A stretch of DNA of 64,000 nucleotides from Winogradskyella alexanderae (GCF_020166335.1 NZ_JAIUJR010000007.1:124001-188000), one strand, 5' to 3'. Shown: positions 1 to 7,989, numbered from the stretch's first letter. The notes: generated by a model from the sequence alone, not told the origin. Numbers and translations are program-made.

Positions 1-546
1 GCTTTCACCTAATTCTGGTTTTGTGTTTGCAGTTGCCTCAAGCTTGTCAGCAAAGTCATTTTTTGCATTTTTAGTCCAAGCATTGGCGGCAAAGTCTTCT
101 CTCCAGGCACTCATTCCCCATTTCATGCTATATACATTATCGTATCCAGCTAAATTGAGTAAGCTCGAGTAGTAAGCAGCGGATTGACCAGAATAACAAA
201 TAAGAACTATCTTTTCGAAATCTTCTGGGTTAATGGTCTCTTTAAAATAAGTTGGCAATTCTGTAGCGGGAACATTGGCTGCATTTTTAATATGACCATA
301 TTCATACCAGCTATCTGTTCTTAAATCAACAATGTGATATTTAGGATTCTTAAAGTTTTTCTTAACCTCATCTGCCATAATTATTGGCAATTCGCCTTTA
401 AGAAAGCTTGTATTTGGTTCTAGATAATTTACCAGAGTTGTAAATTCATCTACCGTGTTTGCGGCATTAACTTTTTCTTGAGCATAACTATTAAAAGCAG
501 CAAAAGAAATGGATAATGCAATTAAAATTAAAACTGATTTTTTCAT
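1..546 (-). CDS. Rhodanese-like sulfurtransferase, periplasmic, 3' end outside window
   Basis: An ATG at 546 opens a frame that stays open to base 1, giving 182 residues without a stop, so the C-terminus lies outside the window. The first 22 residues form a Sec signal peptide ending SYA-QE. A single rhodanese domain follows: HIVDLRTDSWYEYGHI is the substrate-side motif and LICYSGQSA carries the predicted active-site cysteine that receives sulfane sulfur as a persulfide. Unlike the two rhodanese-like proteins upstream in the same direction, this one has kept that cysteine. It lies 379 bases past the Crp/Fnr gene, behind two putative Crp/Fnr sites, so it probably has its own promoter. Role in sulfur relay is inferred from context. 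Confidence 0.85.
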   Translation of the reverse strand, partial: MKKSVLILIALSISFAAFNSYAQEKVNAANTVDEFTTLVNYLEPNTSFLKGELPIIMADEVKKNFKNPKYHIVDLRTDSWYEYGHIKNAANVPATELPTYFKETINPEDFEKIVLICYSGQSAAYYSSLLNLAGYDNVYSMKWGMSAWREDFAANAWTKNAKNDFADKLEATANTKPELGES

Positions 547-688
547 GTCATAATTATTTAAAATTCAAAAAAATTAATTGTTTAAACTCGAGTATAAATT
601 TATTGCTGAAGACCTGTGTTTTTTATGACTTTTATCAGAAATAGATAATGTATATTGGGTAAATACAGTATCATTTGTTACATTCTTT

Positions 689-704
689 AGTGACTAATGT
701 TACA
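689..704. promoter_or_regulatory. Putative Crp/Fnr-family binding site 1
   Basis: AGTGAC-TAAT-GTTACA is an imperfect inverted repeat with the same half-site spacing as three other copies in this island. It lies about 143 bases before the rhodanese start at 546. Assignment to the Crp/Fnr protein at 926-1576 is inference. Confidence 0.45.
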
Positions 705-861
705 AAGCAATTCAATTAGGAATGGTTTCAATGTTGTATCGTAAATAATTGATTTACAATATTTTATAATAAAAAAATAAAATTGTGAATATTTGCAAGA
801 ATAGCTATTTGGCACTAAATTTTAAATCCCATTCTATTGAATGGGATTGAAGACCTTTTTA

Positions 862-877
862 TGTGACTTGAGTTACA
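862..877. promoter_or_regulatory. Putative Crp/Fnr-family binding site 2
   Basis: TGTGAC-TTGA-GTTACA, extended symmetrically to TATGTGAC...GTTACATA at 860-879. It is the better of the two repeats in the gap between the regulator gene and the rhodanese gene. The half-site resembles Crp (TGTGA) and the GTAAC-N4-GTTAC pattern described for HcpR-type Crp/Fnr proteins. Confidence 0.55.
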
Positions 878-925
878 TAAACTCACCTTATAAAGAAGAA
901 TATTTTTAGTATTGATGCTTGAAAG

Positions 926-1576
926 TTAAATCAATACATCAATCTTATTTCTGCCTAATTTAATCTTACCATCATGCTCTAAAGTTTTTAGAAGTCTCGA
1001 TATAACTACTCTGGATGTATGTAGGTCGTTAGCTATTTCTTGGTGTGTGATGGATAGCTTTTCTGAATGCTTCAGTTCCACTTGTTTTTTAAGATAATCT
1101 ATGAGTCGATCATCTAAATTTAAGAAGGCTAAACTCCGTATTGCTTCGCCAAGCTCAAGCAGTCTATTGTGGTAACTATCTATGATAAATATGCGCCATG
1201 ATTTATATTTAATCAGCCAATCTTCAATTAAATTCACAGGAAGCATTAGGCATTCTGTTTCTTCTTCTACTGAAGCTCTAAAAATACTTTTGCTCAAGTT
1301 GATACAGTTAATAAATGAAATAGCGCAAGTATCACCTTTTTCTAAGAAATACAACAACATTTCATCTTCGTTTTGATCTTCTCTTAATACTTTAACCAGT
1401 CCTTTAATAATTAAAGGAATATGTGTCATATTGTCTCCAATATCCAATAAGATCTCTCCTTTTCCGTATCTCTTAAGCACACCTTTTTCAACAATTTCCT
1501 GAATCAGTTTTGGCTCAAAAATTTTATGGAATTGCCTAACAAATCTTGATTTGTTGAGACTTTTATTAGTTGCCAT
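926..1576 (-). CDS. Crp/Fnr-family transcriptional regulator
   Basis: 216 residues. A cyclic-nucleotide-binding-like beta-roll occupies about residues 20-125 (GEILLDIGDN, IIKGLVKVLRED), then a long dimerisation helix, then a winged helix-turn-helix at about 165-213 with ITHQEIANDLHTSRVVISRL. The recognition helix keeps the S-R pair of Fnr-like proteins (ISRLL) but has Val where Crp and Fnr have the base-reading Glu. There is no N-terminal Fnr iron-sulfur cysteine cluster; the three cysteines (about residues 84, 91 and 108) are inside the beta-roll. It is the last gene of the sulfur operon, 42 bases after the previous gene, so it is probably co-transcribed and may regulate the whole island. 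The signal sensed is unknown. Confidence 0.9.
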   Translation of the reverse strand: MATNKSLNKSRFVRQFHKIFEPKLIQEIVEKGVLKRYGKGEILLDIGDNMTHIPLIIKGLVKVLREDQNEDEMLLYFLEKGDTCAISFINCINLSKSIFRASVEEETECLMLPVNLIEDWLIKYKSWRIFIIDSYHNRLLELGEAIRSLAFLNLDDRLIDYLKKQVELKHSEKLSITHQEIANDLHTSRVVISRLLKTLEHDGKIKLGRNKIDVLI

Positions 1577-1618
1577 TTTGTTGGTTTTAAAGGTTAGTAA
1601 AAAAACTAAATTTTAAGA

Positions 1619-2266
1619 CTAACAACCTCCTTCTACAGGCATTTTTTTCTTCTTTTTTGGGACTACTATCTTAGGGGCTATAATTGGTTTTGAAGCAACA
1701 TATTTAGTTTTGGCAGCTGCATCTTTTGCCTTTTTCATGGCTTCTTCTTTCTTTTTTATTGATTCTTGAATAAAAGCATTCACATCTGCTAGCGCATTTT
1801 CGACCGTTACGTCTTTTGTAATCAACTTGTTCTGATAATAGCTGTTTACAACTGATAGTATTTTTATATTATCAAAACCTAATTGATACAAAACCATATA
1901 GGGTGCAATGGCTTCATTTGGGTTGTTACTATACAAGACCAAGGTTTTACCTTGTTCTTTTAAATCTGTTAATACATCTGAATTCTCATCATTCAAAATT
2001 TCAGGAGCATACATATTAATTGCATTTTCAAGATGCCCTTTATCAAAATCAAACTGGCTTCTTAGATCAATCAAAGCTTGGTTTGTCAAATTAATGTCCT
2101 TTTGCGATAATAGATAATCTGTGTTCAATATTTGAGCCAATGCATCAGTTGGCTGTGTTGTATATAAATGCTTGGGACGTTTATATGACAATAACGCAAT
2201 TATGACTACTAAAATTGTCATTACAGCTGCTATGGAAATTCGTTTGGTTTTTTCTAATTCTTTCAT
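1619..2266 (-). CDS. Membrane-anchored degenerate rhodanese with C-terminal GGC tail (copy 2)
   Basis: 215 residues. A signal anchor covers about residues 9-28 (ISIAAVMTILVVIIALLSY), putting the rest in the periplasm. Residues 50-145 have rhodanese outlines (ALIDLRSQFDFDKGHLENA), but the active-site loop reads LVLYSNNPNEA with no cysteine. A charged helix (KKKEEAMKKAKDAAAK) and a Pro/Lys linker lead to the end, PKKKKKMPVEGGC. The final residue is the only cysteine in the whole protein. The neighbour at 2288-2965 has the same plan and tail, so the two look like diverged tandem duplicates. A sulfur-carrying role for the terminal thiol is my inference; I know of no described function. Confidence 0.75.
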   Translation of the reverse strand: MKELEKTKRISIAAVMTILVVIIALLSYKRPKHLYTTQPTDALAQILNTDYLLSQKDINLTNQALIDLRSQFDFDKGHLENAINMYAPEILNDENSDVLTDLKEQGKTLVLYSNNPNEAIAPYMVLYQLGFDNIKILSVVNSYYQNKLITKDVTVENALADVNAFIQESIKKKEEAMKKAKDAAAKTKYVASKPIIAPKIVVPKKKKKMPVEGGC

Positions 2267-2287
2267 AAGAAATATATTTTTAGCTGG

Positions 2288-2965
2288 TTAACAACCTCCT
2301 TCTAAAGGCATTTTTTTCTTTTTCTTCTTTGGTACTACTTTTTTTGGAGCCTCAGGTTGTTTAGGAACATACTTTTTAACTTCAGCTTTTTGAACCACCT
2401 TTTCTGGATAAGCCACACCAAAATACATGCTGGCCGCTTTACGAAAATTGTATTTTTCAAACTCGATAGAAGCCATATTCTCTGTTGGTTTTTTTGGATT
2501 TATAATCGTGTTGTACCATTCATTCAAACCGCCTTTTAGAACATGCAAATTCTTATATCCCAATCGGTTGCATAAAATCCAGGCCTGGTCTGAATGAAAG
2601 TTGTCATTGGAGAAAAGAATCACATCAAAGGCATTTTGATTAAGATAAGGTTGTGAGTCTTCTTCTAGTACCTTACTTAATGGGATGTTGATGGCATTTG
2701 GTAAGGTGTATGTCTTAAAGCTACTTTCGTCACGAACATCAAGCAATAATAAAGAAGGATCCTGGTTTATGATTCTATCTGCAAGCTCATCCGTTGTAAT
2801 ATATCGCTCTGGACTAAAGGCATTGGCTAATAAATTCTCAGGACTGATGCCTTCTTGTTTTTCATGTTTAGGAAGCAATAACAAACCTCCGGCAAGAATC
2901 ACAAATACAACCGCCAGAATGACGTATCTGAAGGATAAAACCTTAACTAATTTTCGATTTAACAT
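2288..2965 (-). CDS. Membrane-anchored degenerate rhodanese with C-terminal GGC tail (copy 1)
   Basis: 225 residues. A signal anchor spans about residues 13-31 (YVILAVVFVILAGGLLLL). A rhodanese domain follows at about 52-155, with LLLLDVRDESSFKTYTLPNA and the closing motif LHVLKGGLNEW well conserved. The catalytic loop reads ILFSNDNFHSD, so the active-site Cys is missing. The linker is rich in Lys and Pro and ends PKKKKKKMPLEGGC. Only two cysteines exist: one buried-looking (WILCNRLGY) and the last residue. It lies 19 bases after the YeeE-like gene and 21 bases before its paralogue. The intact fold, lost catalytic residue and new terminal thiol suggest a binding or carrier protein rather than an enzyme; this is inference. 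Confidence 0.8.
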   Translation of the reverse strand: MLNRKLVKVLSFRYVILAVVFVILAGGLLLLPKHEKQEGISPENLLANAFSPERYITTDELADRIINQDPSLLLLDVRDESSFKTYTLPNAINIPLSKVLEEDSQPYLNQNAFDVILFSNDNFHSDQAWILCNRLGYKNLHVLKGGLNEWYNTIINPKKPTENMASIEFEKYNFRKAASMYFGVAYPEKVVQKAEVKKYVPKQPEAPKKVVPKKKKKKMPLEGGC

Positions 2966-2984
2966 TATCCAATATTTAAATAAT

Positions 2985-3575
2985 TTAGTAAAACACTTTT
3001 TTAACCCGTTTGCGAATCAAATCAGAAAAGGCAAAAATAATAACTGCGGCAATAGTAAATAAGAAAATAAACCAATAAGGATCAAAATCTAACGAATCCA
3101 TTAAGGTAACGTATCCTTGAAAATATCCATTGTGAATAGGATCTAAAAGGCCATAGAGCTGTGAAAAAATAAAAATTCCAATCATAATACCAAAAACATA
3201 TACTATGGCGTCAATTTTACCTATTGCTACAGCACATAAACTTGTGCCAGGACAAAATCCAGCGGCTACAAATCCTATACCCATAATAGCTCCACCTATT
3301 ATAGCGCCCCATAGGTAGGTAGGATGTATATATAGCATACTCATATCTAAGTATCCCAGATAATCTAAGTATAGAATGCCTATTGCAGATACCAAAGCTG
3401 CTGTAAAGAACACTTTCAATACTGCAAAGTCATAACCATAAAATACACCAGCCAATTTTCTGGACGATGAGAATCCTGAGGCTTCTAATATAAACCCGAA
3501 GAAAATACCAATTACTATCGCGATGATACTATTCCACTCAAAAGGTATGATGTCGTTTGGAATTAGTGGTCCCAT
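2985..3575 (-). CDS. YeeE/YedE-family sulfur transporter, C-terminal-type half
   Basis: 196 residues with about five or six hydrophobic segments and little else. It carries GFVAAGFCPGTSLCAVAIG, the GxCPGT signature of YeeE/YedE (TsuA-like) proteins, whose conserved cysteines pass thiosulfate or a related sulfur species through the membrane. Family members such as YeeE are single chains of about 350 residues with two pseudo-symmetric halves; here the halves are separate genes, this one following the other by 15 bases. The N-terminus FGFILEASGFSSSRKLAGVFYG also fits the family. Its place between a molybdoenzyme and rhodaneses supports sulfur transport. The exact substrate is not known. Confidence 0.85.
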   Translation of the reverse strand: MGPLIPNDIIPFEWNSIIAIVIGIFFGFILEASGFSSSRKLAGVFYGYDFAVLKVFFTAALVSAIGILYLDYLGYLDMSMLYIHPTYLWGAIIGGAIMGIGFVAAGFCPGTSLCAVAIGKIDAIVYVFGIMIGIFIFSQLYGLLDPIHNGYFQGYVTLMDSLDFDPYWFIFLFTIAAVIIFAFSDLIRKRVKKVFY

Positions 3576-3590
3576 AATCTTATTCTGTTT

Positions 3591-4115
3591 TTAAATCCAA
3601 TTTTTTCTAAAAAAGTAAGCCACCAGGAACCCTGTTCCGAATATAGCCAACATTGTTATAAATCCTCCTGTAGACAGCACAGCAATACCGCTTAAAGCAG
3701 CTCCACTTGTACATCCTCTGGCTATTTGTGAACCCACACCAAATAAAACACCTCCCAAAAGGGCAAATATTAAACGTCTTCTTTTAGTAATTTTTGGTGA
3801 ATGTTGCGTACGCCAACCAATTCGTCCGGCTAATCCACCCGAAATGAAGGCGCCGATTAAAATACCAATAGTTTCAAAAACAATCCAGTTATTCATTGGA
3901 TTTTTGTCACCTTCGACAAATTTGCTGTAAAAGGCACTTTTTTTGGCGTATTCATGTGATGTTGCATCAACCATGGTAACAACGCTACTTTTCATAGCTC
4001 CACTTGCACCAAGGCCTCTACCGGTTATATAGAATGTTAATATGATTAACAATCCCAGCAGGAAACCTCCAAAATAGGGGTTCCAATAAACGTGTCTGTT
4101 TTGTTCTTTATCCAT
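3591..4115 (-). CDS. YeeE/YedE-family sulfur transporter, half with RGCTSG motif
   Basis: 174 residues with four or five membrane segments. The signature IARGCTSGAALSGIAVLSTG matches the second conserved cysteine motif of YeeE/YedE proteins. A soluble-looking loop of about 45 residues (from KSSVVTMVDATSHEY to NPMNNW) separates the first segment from the rest. Together with the gene 15 bases downstream it should form one sulfur-conducting unit, a split version of the usual fused protein. The gene starts 10 bases after the NrfD-like subunit, so translation of enzyme and channel is probably coordinated. Confidence 0.85.
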   Translation of the reverse strand: MDKEQNRHVYWNPYFGGFLLGLLIILTFYITGRGLGASGAMKSSVVTMVDATSHEYAKKSAFYSKFVEGDKNPMNNWIVFETIGILIGAFISGGLAGRIGWRTQHSPKITKRRRLIFALLGGVLFGVGSQIARGCTSGAALSGIAVLSTGGFITMLAIFGTGFLVAYFFRKNWI

Positions 4116-4125
4116 TGCTTAATCT

Positions 4126-5067
4126 TTAATAGAGATAACGTGTTATTTGACCTGCTTCAACCATGACAAATCTAAAAATCAATCCACCAATTAATACCAG
4201 TAATGCAGGAATTGCTACGGGAACTTTATAGCCTTTTATTTCAAGAGCTTCCAGAATTCCAGGAATTATCAAACCTAGAATAACCACAAACCCAAAGAAT
4301 AATACTGTGAACTCACCACCAACCAACAGGCGCATGGCTTCCAGTTGTACTTCAGACCCAGCATACATTCCCATAAGCATGTGAATGATCAATCCAAGTT
4401 CAATGATAATCAAGGCTAAGTCTACTTTTCCAAACAAATGACGTTCCTGGGCAGTCTTGGCAAGTAGAATGATGGCCGCTGCTCCTGTTGATAATCCAGA
4501 AGTCAAGAATAAAGGTCCCAAAATAGCATTATTCCAGAGAGGTCTGGCATTGAATGCTGATAACAGAATTCCGGTATACACCCCTAAAATTATCGATAAT
4601 GGAACCAATAGGTACGCCATATTCTTTCGATTCTTTTTAACGAATTGTTCGAATTTTTTCAACCATTCAAACTTTAAATCCCAAGTGGGGAACAATTCTG
4701 AGAAATAGCTGAACACCCATAAGAAAGATAACGGTGTTACGATAAGTAATACCCATGCTCCCCAAGACATAGGCGATTCTATTCTAATAGTAGTATATAA
4801 TTGCCATGAATAAAGGGGATTCTTTAAATCATAAATCAGGGCTATCAATCCAATTACCAGAGCAATAGGTGGAATTATGGATGCATATTTTACAGTTGTA
4901 GGATACTCATCTTCTTTGTTGAGAATAACGACTATCGAAGCAAACAATATAATACCTGCTGCCAAACCACCTAAAAACAAATACAATCCAATTGGCCAAT
5001 GCCAAATTTCCAATGAAGGGTCTATATTCGGAATGTCTCTTCCGCTTACGAAAATTTCTTCTTGCAT
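4126..5067 (-). CDS. NrfD/PsrC-type membrane quinone-interacting subunit
   Basis: 313 residues with about eight transmembrane helices, starting with the soluble N-terminal stretch PNIDPSLEIWHWPIGLYLFL typical of this family. NrfD/PsrC proteins exchange electrons between the menaquinone pool and a periplasmic iron-sulfur subunit. No haem-binding motif is seen, as expected for the family. It lies 10 bases after the four-cluster ferredoxin gene and completes the classical three-subunit PsrABC-type set (molybdoenzyme, ferredoxin, membrane anchor). The substrate of the complex cannot be told from this subunit. Confidence 0.9.
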   Translation of the reverse strand: MQEEIFVSGRDIPNIDPSLEIWHWPIGLYLFLGGLAAGIILFASIVVILNKEDEYPTTVKYASIIPPIALVIGLIALIYDLKNPLYSWQLYTTIRIESPMSWGAWVLLIVTPLSFLWVFSYFSELFPTWDLKFEWLKKFEQFVKKNRKNMAYLLVPLSIILGVYTGILLSAFNARPLWNNAILGPLFLTSGLSTGAAAIILLAKTAQERHLFGKVDLALIIIELGLIIHMLMGMYAGSEVQLEAMRLLVGGEFTVLFFGFVVILGLIIPGILEALEIKGYKVPVAIPALLVLIGGLIFRFVMVEAGQITRYLY

Positions 5068-5077
5068 AACTTTAATC

Positions 5078-5614
5078 TTATATTAAATAATATACTTGTG
5101 GTTTGGTTCCAGCTTCGGGAGCCAAAGTTTTATATTTTCTATTCTTCAATAATCTGGAAACTTTACTGTTTGGATTATCCAGATCGCCAAAATACATGCA
5201 GTTGGTTGGACAGACAGATACACATGCAGGTAACTGTCCTTTTTCCAATCTATGATTACAGAACGTACATTTATCTACATAGCCACCTTCAGGATGAGAA
5301 TAACGTGCATCGTAAGGACAAGACTCGATACATGCACCACAGCCAATACATTCATTTGGCGTAACCAATACGATTCCACCATCAATTATATGACTTGCGC
5401 CAGTTGGACAACATCGTACACAAGGTGCATTTTCGCAATGGTTACAGCGTTCTGATTTTAGTTCCAATACTACGTTTGGATACGAACCATCAACAGTTTC
5501 TGTTATCCAATCTCTACAATATCCAACAGGCACATCGTTTTCTGTTTGGCAAGCCACGACACAGTCGCTACAACCAACACATTTTAAGGTGTCTATAACC
5601 ATTGCATATCTCAT
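5078..5614 (-). CDS. PsrB/PhsB-like 4x[4Fe-4S] electron-transfer subunit
   Basis: 178 residues carrying 16 cysteines in the four-cluster arrangement of the DMSO-reductase family beta subunits: CVGCSDCVVACQ near the N-terminus, CNHCENAPCVRCCPTGA around residue 57, CIGCGACIESCP around residue 90, and CTFCNHRLEKGQLPACVSVC around residue 116. It has no signal peptide and would be exported together with the Tat-bearing catalytic subunit. It passes electrons between the molybdenum subunit and the NrfD-like protein. Its ATG overlaps the stop of the catalytic gene by four bases (ATGA), a sign of translational coupling. Confidence 0.93.
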   Translation of the reverse strand: MRYAMVIDTLKCVGCSDCVVACQTENDVPVGYCRDWITETVDGSYPNVVLELKSERCNHCENAPCVRCCPTGASHIIDGGIVLVTPNECIGCGACIESCPYDARYSHPEGGYVDKCTFCNHRLEKGQLPACVSVCPTNCMYFGDLDNPNSKVSRLLKNRKYKTLAPEAGTKPQVYYLI

Positions 5615-7893
5615 ATCGTTACAGTTTTATGTGGGTTTTCAGTTAAAATTTCAACAAAGTTGCCTCGCATTCCTGTTCCTCCCATAATTGGGTCTACAGC
5701 AACTTTTGTTATCATTTGTGTGTCGTTGATTCCTTTACCAAAGGCTTTGGTCAGTTTTTTATTGTCATGACCAAAACCATGAACCATATACACAGAATCC
5801 CAACGAATTCTTTCGGTAATTCGAACTTTTATAGGAAATGTTGAAGTCACCTTATCCTGATTACGCAACCAAACTTTCTGACCTGTTTTTAAATCAAGAA
5901 TTCTGGCAACTTTAGGGTTAACCCAAAGTTTGTTCTCATTCATTAGATCATTTAGATTAGGATTATTGGCAGTTCTGCTAAATGTATGCATAGGTGCTCT
6001 TCCATAATTTAATCTATAGAATCCTTGAGGTGGTTCCGGATGTTTGGTGAAGACAGGGATTGGGTCGAATCCAAGTGATTTCAATTGATTGGAATACAAT
6101 TCAATTTTTCCGCTTTCGGTAGCAAACTCATGGGTTTTACCTTCTTCAAGATATAACGAACCAGATTTACGAGGGAATTGTTTTACGCCAATCTTTTTCA
6201 TTTCTTCCAGAGATGTGCCTAGTTTATTCAATTGCCATTCAATGACTTCTTCATAATCATCAAATTTGAAATATTCACTTAAACCAAGACGTTCACCTAT
6301 TTGTTTTGCAACCCACCAACCTGGTTTGGAATCATATTTTGGTTTCACTGCTGGAATTCTGACTGCAATGGATGGTTCTCTGTTAGGTGAAGAGCGAATG
6401 TCATCGTAACGTTCTAAATATGTACATTCCGGAAGCACAATATCAGCGTAACCAGTAACGTCCATTGGCATCGTATCTAATACAACTATGAATTCGAGAT
6501 TTTCAATGGCATCCTCTAGTAATTTTTTATTAGGAATAGATTTCGTGATGTTAGTTCCAGCAATCATCATCGCCTTTACTGGATATTTTTCGTGGTTTTC
6601 TTCAGTTGGAATTGCACATTTCATTACTTCTGTAGTGATTCCCATTTGAGCCAATGGAAATTTTTTACCAATATCTTGCCAACCCCATTTTGGTTCTGGA
6701 TATTTAGGATGAGGGAATTTTGGCACTTTCAAACTCTCCTTAAAGTAGAATCCGCCTCGTCGTCCCCAGGAACCTAATAAAGCGTTCAATATTGCCATTG
6801 CTCTAGCACGTTGTGAGTCGTCTCCATACCAAGTTACATGGCGACCAGGGTGTATAATGACAGATGGAGCAGCATTTGCCATTGCTCTTGCAGTTTTTCT
6901 AATTTCTGCGGGTTTGATGGTTGTAATACCATAAGCCCATTCTGGCGTGAAGTTCAATACATGGTCTCTAAGCTGGTTAAATCCAGTACAATATTTATCT
7001 ACATATTCTTTATCATATAACTCCTCTTCAATCAACACATTCATCCAAGCCAACATTAAGGCTATATCTGTAGCTGGCTTAATTGCTAACCAATGCTGTG
7101 ATTTACTTGCTGCTGTTGAGAATCTCGGGTCAACTGTAATGATTGTTGCACCATTATCTATAGCGTCAGACATTTCCTGTACTTGTGTATTATGCATGTT
7201 CTCGCCAATATGAGAACCAATTAACACCAAACATTTTGTGTCTCTTATATCCGTAGGTTCAGGAGAACCAACCCAAGAACCATAGGTTAATGCAAAACCT
7301 GTCTCCCTTGGTCCACGACATTGTGCGTAAGCTGGTTCTGCAATGGTATCCGATCCATAAGCTTTAAAGAGATGCTCTAAATGCTTGCCAGGTGAACCAT
7401 GTTTTAATAAAGCAATAGACTCGGCACCATGAGTATCTTTAACTTGCTTAAACTTGGATGCAATTAAATCTAACGCTTCATCCCAAGATGCTTCCCTAAA
7501 GGTTTGCTCTCCATCAATAGTTGTTCTAATTAAAGGTGTTTTTAATCGGTCTTCATCGGAATACATACCAATTCCGCCTGTGCCTCTTGGACATAGTCTT
7601 CCGTTACAATGCGGATCGATATCATTACCAATGATTTTTTTGATATTTCCTTGTTCGTCTGAATGCGCCCAAGCTGCACATTTCCAAAAACATACTTCAC
7701 AGTATGTAGCCGTCTTTTTTAATTTTTTCGCGATGTTTTCAGCAACTAATTCATTTAAAATTGAATTGCCGCCAAATGCACTAATTACAGAAGATGATGC
7801 AACAGCACCGCAAAAACCAAGGGCAGATATTTTAATAAATTTTCTTCTAGATGTGACCATGTCCAATAATTTCTTCGGAAACAAATCTATCAA
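5611..7893 (-). CDS. Tat-exported molybdopterin oxidoreductase, polysulfide/thiosulfate reductase type
   Basis: 760 residues. A twin-arginine signal (SRRKFIKISALGF, residues 15-27) directs folded export; Met12 at 7860 is an equally good start. A [4Fe-4S] site follows with Cys65, Cys68, Cys72 (CEVCFWKC) and Cys101. Molybdopterin domains and a C-terminal dinucleotide-binding domain (from about 640) complete a DMSO-reductase-family alpha subunit. Cys192 in AYAQCRGPRE sits where PsrA/PhsA-type enzymes place the cysteine ligand of molybdenum. The neighbours (YeeE halves and rhodaneses) point to a sulfur substrate such as polysulfide, thiosulfate or tetrathionate, but arsenic-type relatives (ArrA/ArxA) cannot be excluded by eye. 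The reaction could run in either direction. Confidence 0.88.
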   Translation of the reverse strand: MIDLFPKKLLDMVTSRRKFIKISALGFCGAVASSSVISAFGGNSILNELVAENIAKKLKKTATYCEVCFWKCAAWAHSDEQGNIKKIIGNDIDPHCNGRLCPRGTGGIGMYSDEDRLKTPLIRTTIDGEQTFREASWDEALDLIASKFKQVKDTHGAESIALLKHGSPGKHLEHLFKAYGSDTIAEPAYAQCRGPRETGFALTYGSWVGSPEPTDIRDTKCLVLIGSHIGENMHNTQVQEMSDAIDNGATIITVDPRFSTAASKSQHWLAIKPATDIALMLAWMNVLIEEELYDKEYVDKYCTGFNQLRDHVLNFTPEWAYGITTIKPAEIRKTARAMANAAPSVIIHPGRHVTWYGDDSQRARAMAILNALLGSWGRRGGFYFKESLKVPKFPHPKYPEPKWGWQDIGKKFPLAQMGITTEVMKCAIPTEENHEKYPVKAMMIAGTNITKSIPNKKLLEDAIENLEFIVVLDTMPMDVTGYADIVLPECTYLERYDDIRSSPNREPSIAVRIPAVKPKYDSKPGWWVAKQIGERLGLSEYFKFDDYEEVIEWQLNKLGTSLEEMKKIGVKQFPRKSGSLYLEEGKTHEFATESGKIELYSNQLKSLGFDPIPVFTKHPEPPQGFYRLNYGRAPMHTFSRTANNPNLNDLMNENKLWVNPKVARILDLKTGQKVWLRNQDKVTSTFPIKVRITERIRWDSVYMVHGFGHDNKKLTKAFGKGINDTQMITKVAVDPIMGGTGMRGNFVEILTENPHKTVTI

Positions 7894-7910
7894 CTATTAG
7901 GCATTGAAAT

Positions 7911-7926
7911 TGTGACATATGTCATA
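7911..7926. promoter_or_regulatory. Putative Crp/Fnr-family binding site 3
   Basis: TGTGAC-ATAT-GTCATA; its core TGACATATGTCA is a perfect 12-base palindrome. The centre is 25 bases upstream of the molybdoenzyme start codon at 7893, in the shared control region of the molybdoenzyme operon and the divergent cytochrome. Confidence 0.6.
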
Positions 7927-7942
7927 ATAGACAGATTTTTAA

Positions 7943-7958
7943 TGCAACCTAGGTTACA
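7943..7958. promoter_or_regulatory. Putative Crp/Fnr-family binding site 4
   Basis: TGCAAC-CTAG-GTTACA, a near-perfect inverted repeat, 32 bases (three helical turns) from site 3, so dimers bound to both would face the same side of the DNA. It lies about 78 bases upstream of the expected start of cytochrome transcription. Confidence 0.6.
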
Positions 7959-7989
7959 TAAATTAGAATGTTTTTTTCGGATTCTTTAC

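Larger units (their letters stand above)
547..925. other. Intergenic control region between crp/fnr-like gene and rhodanese gene
   Basis: This 379-base AT-rich gap lies upstream of the rhodanese gene that starts at 546. I see no convincing open frame, RNA gene or TAnnTTTG element facing that gene. Its recognisable content is two inverted repeats of the TGnnAC-N4-GTnAyA type, listed separately. The length is unusual for an operon whose other gaps are 10 to 42 bases. Confidence 0.6.

Noticed and set aside
909-937. GTATTGAT / ATCAATAC inverted repeat at the end of the Crp/Fnr gene as terminator
   Set aside because: It overlaps the stop codon and no T run follows on the minus strand.
926-1576. 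Oxygen-sensing Fnr
   Set aside because: The N-terminal cysteine cluster that holds the iron-sulfur centre in Fnr is absent.
5062-7900. Long open frames antisense to the molybdoenzyme and ferredoxin genes
   Set aside because: They mirror genes with strong motif support and show no domain, start context or promoter of their own.
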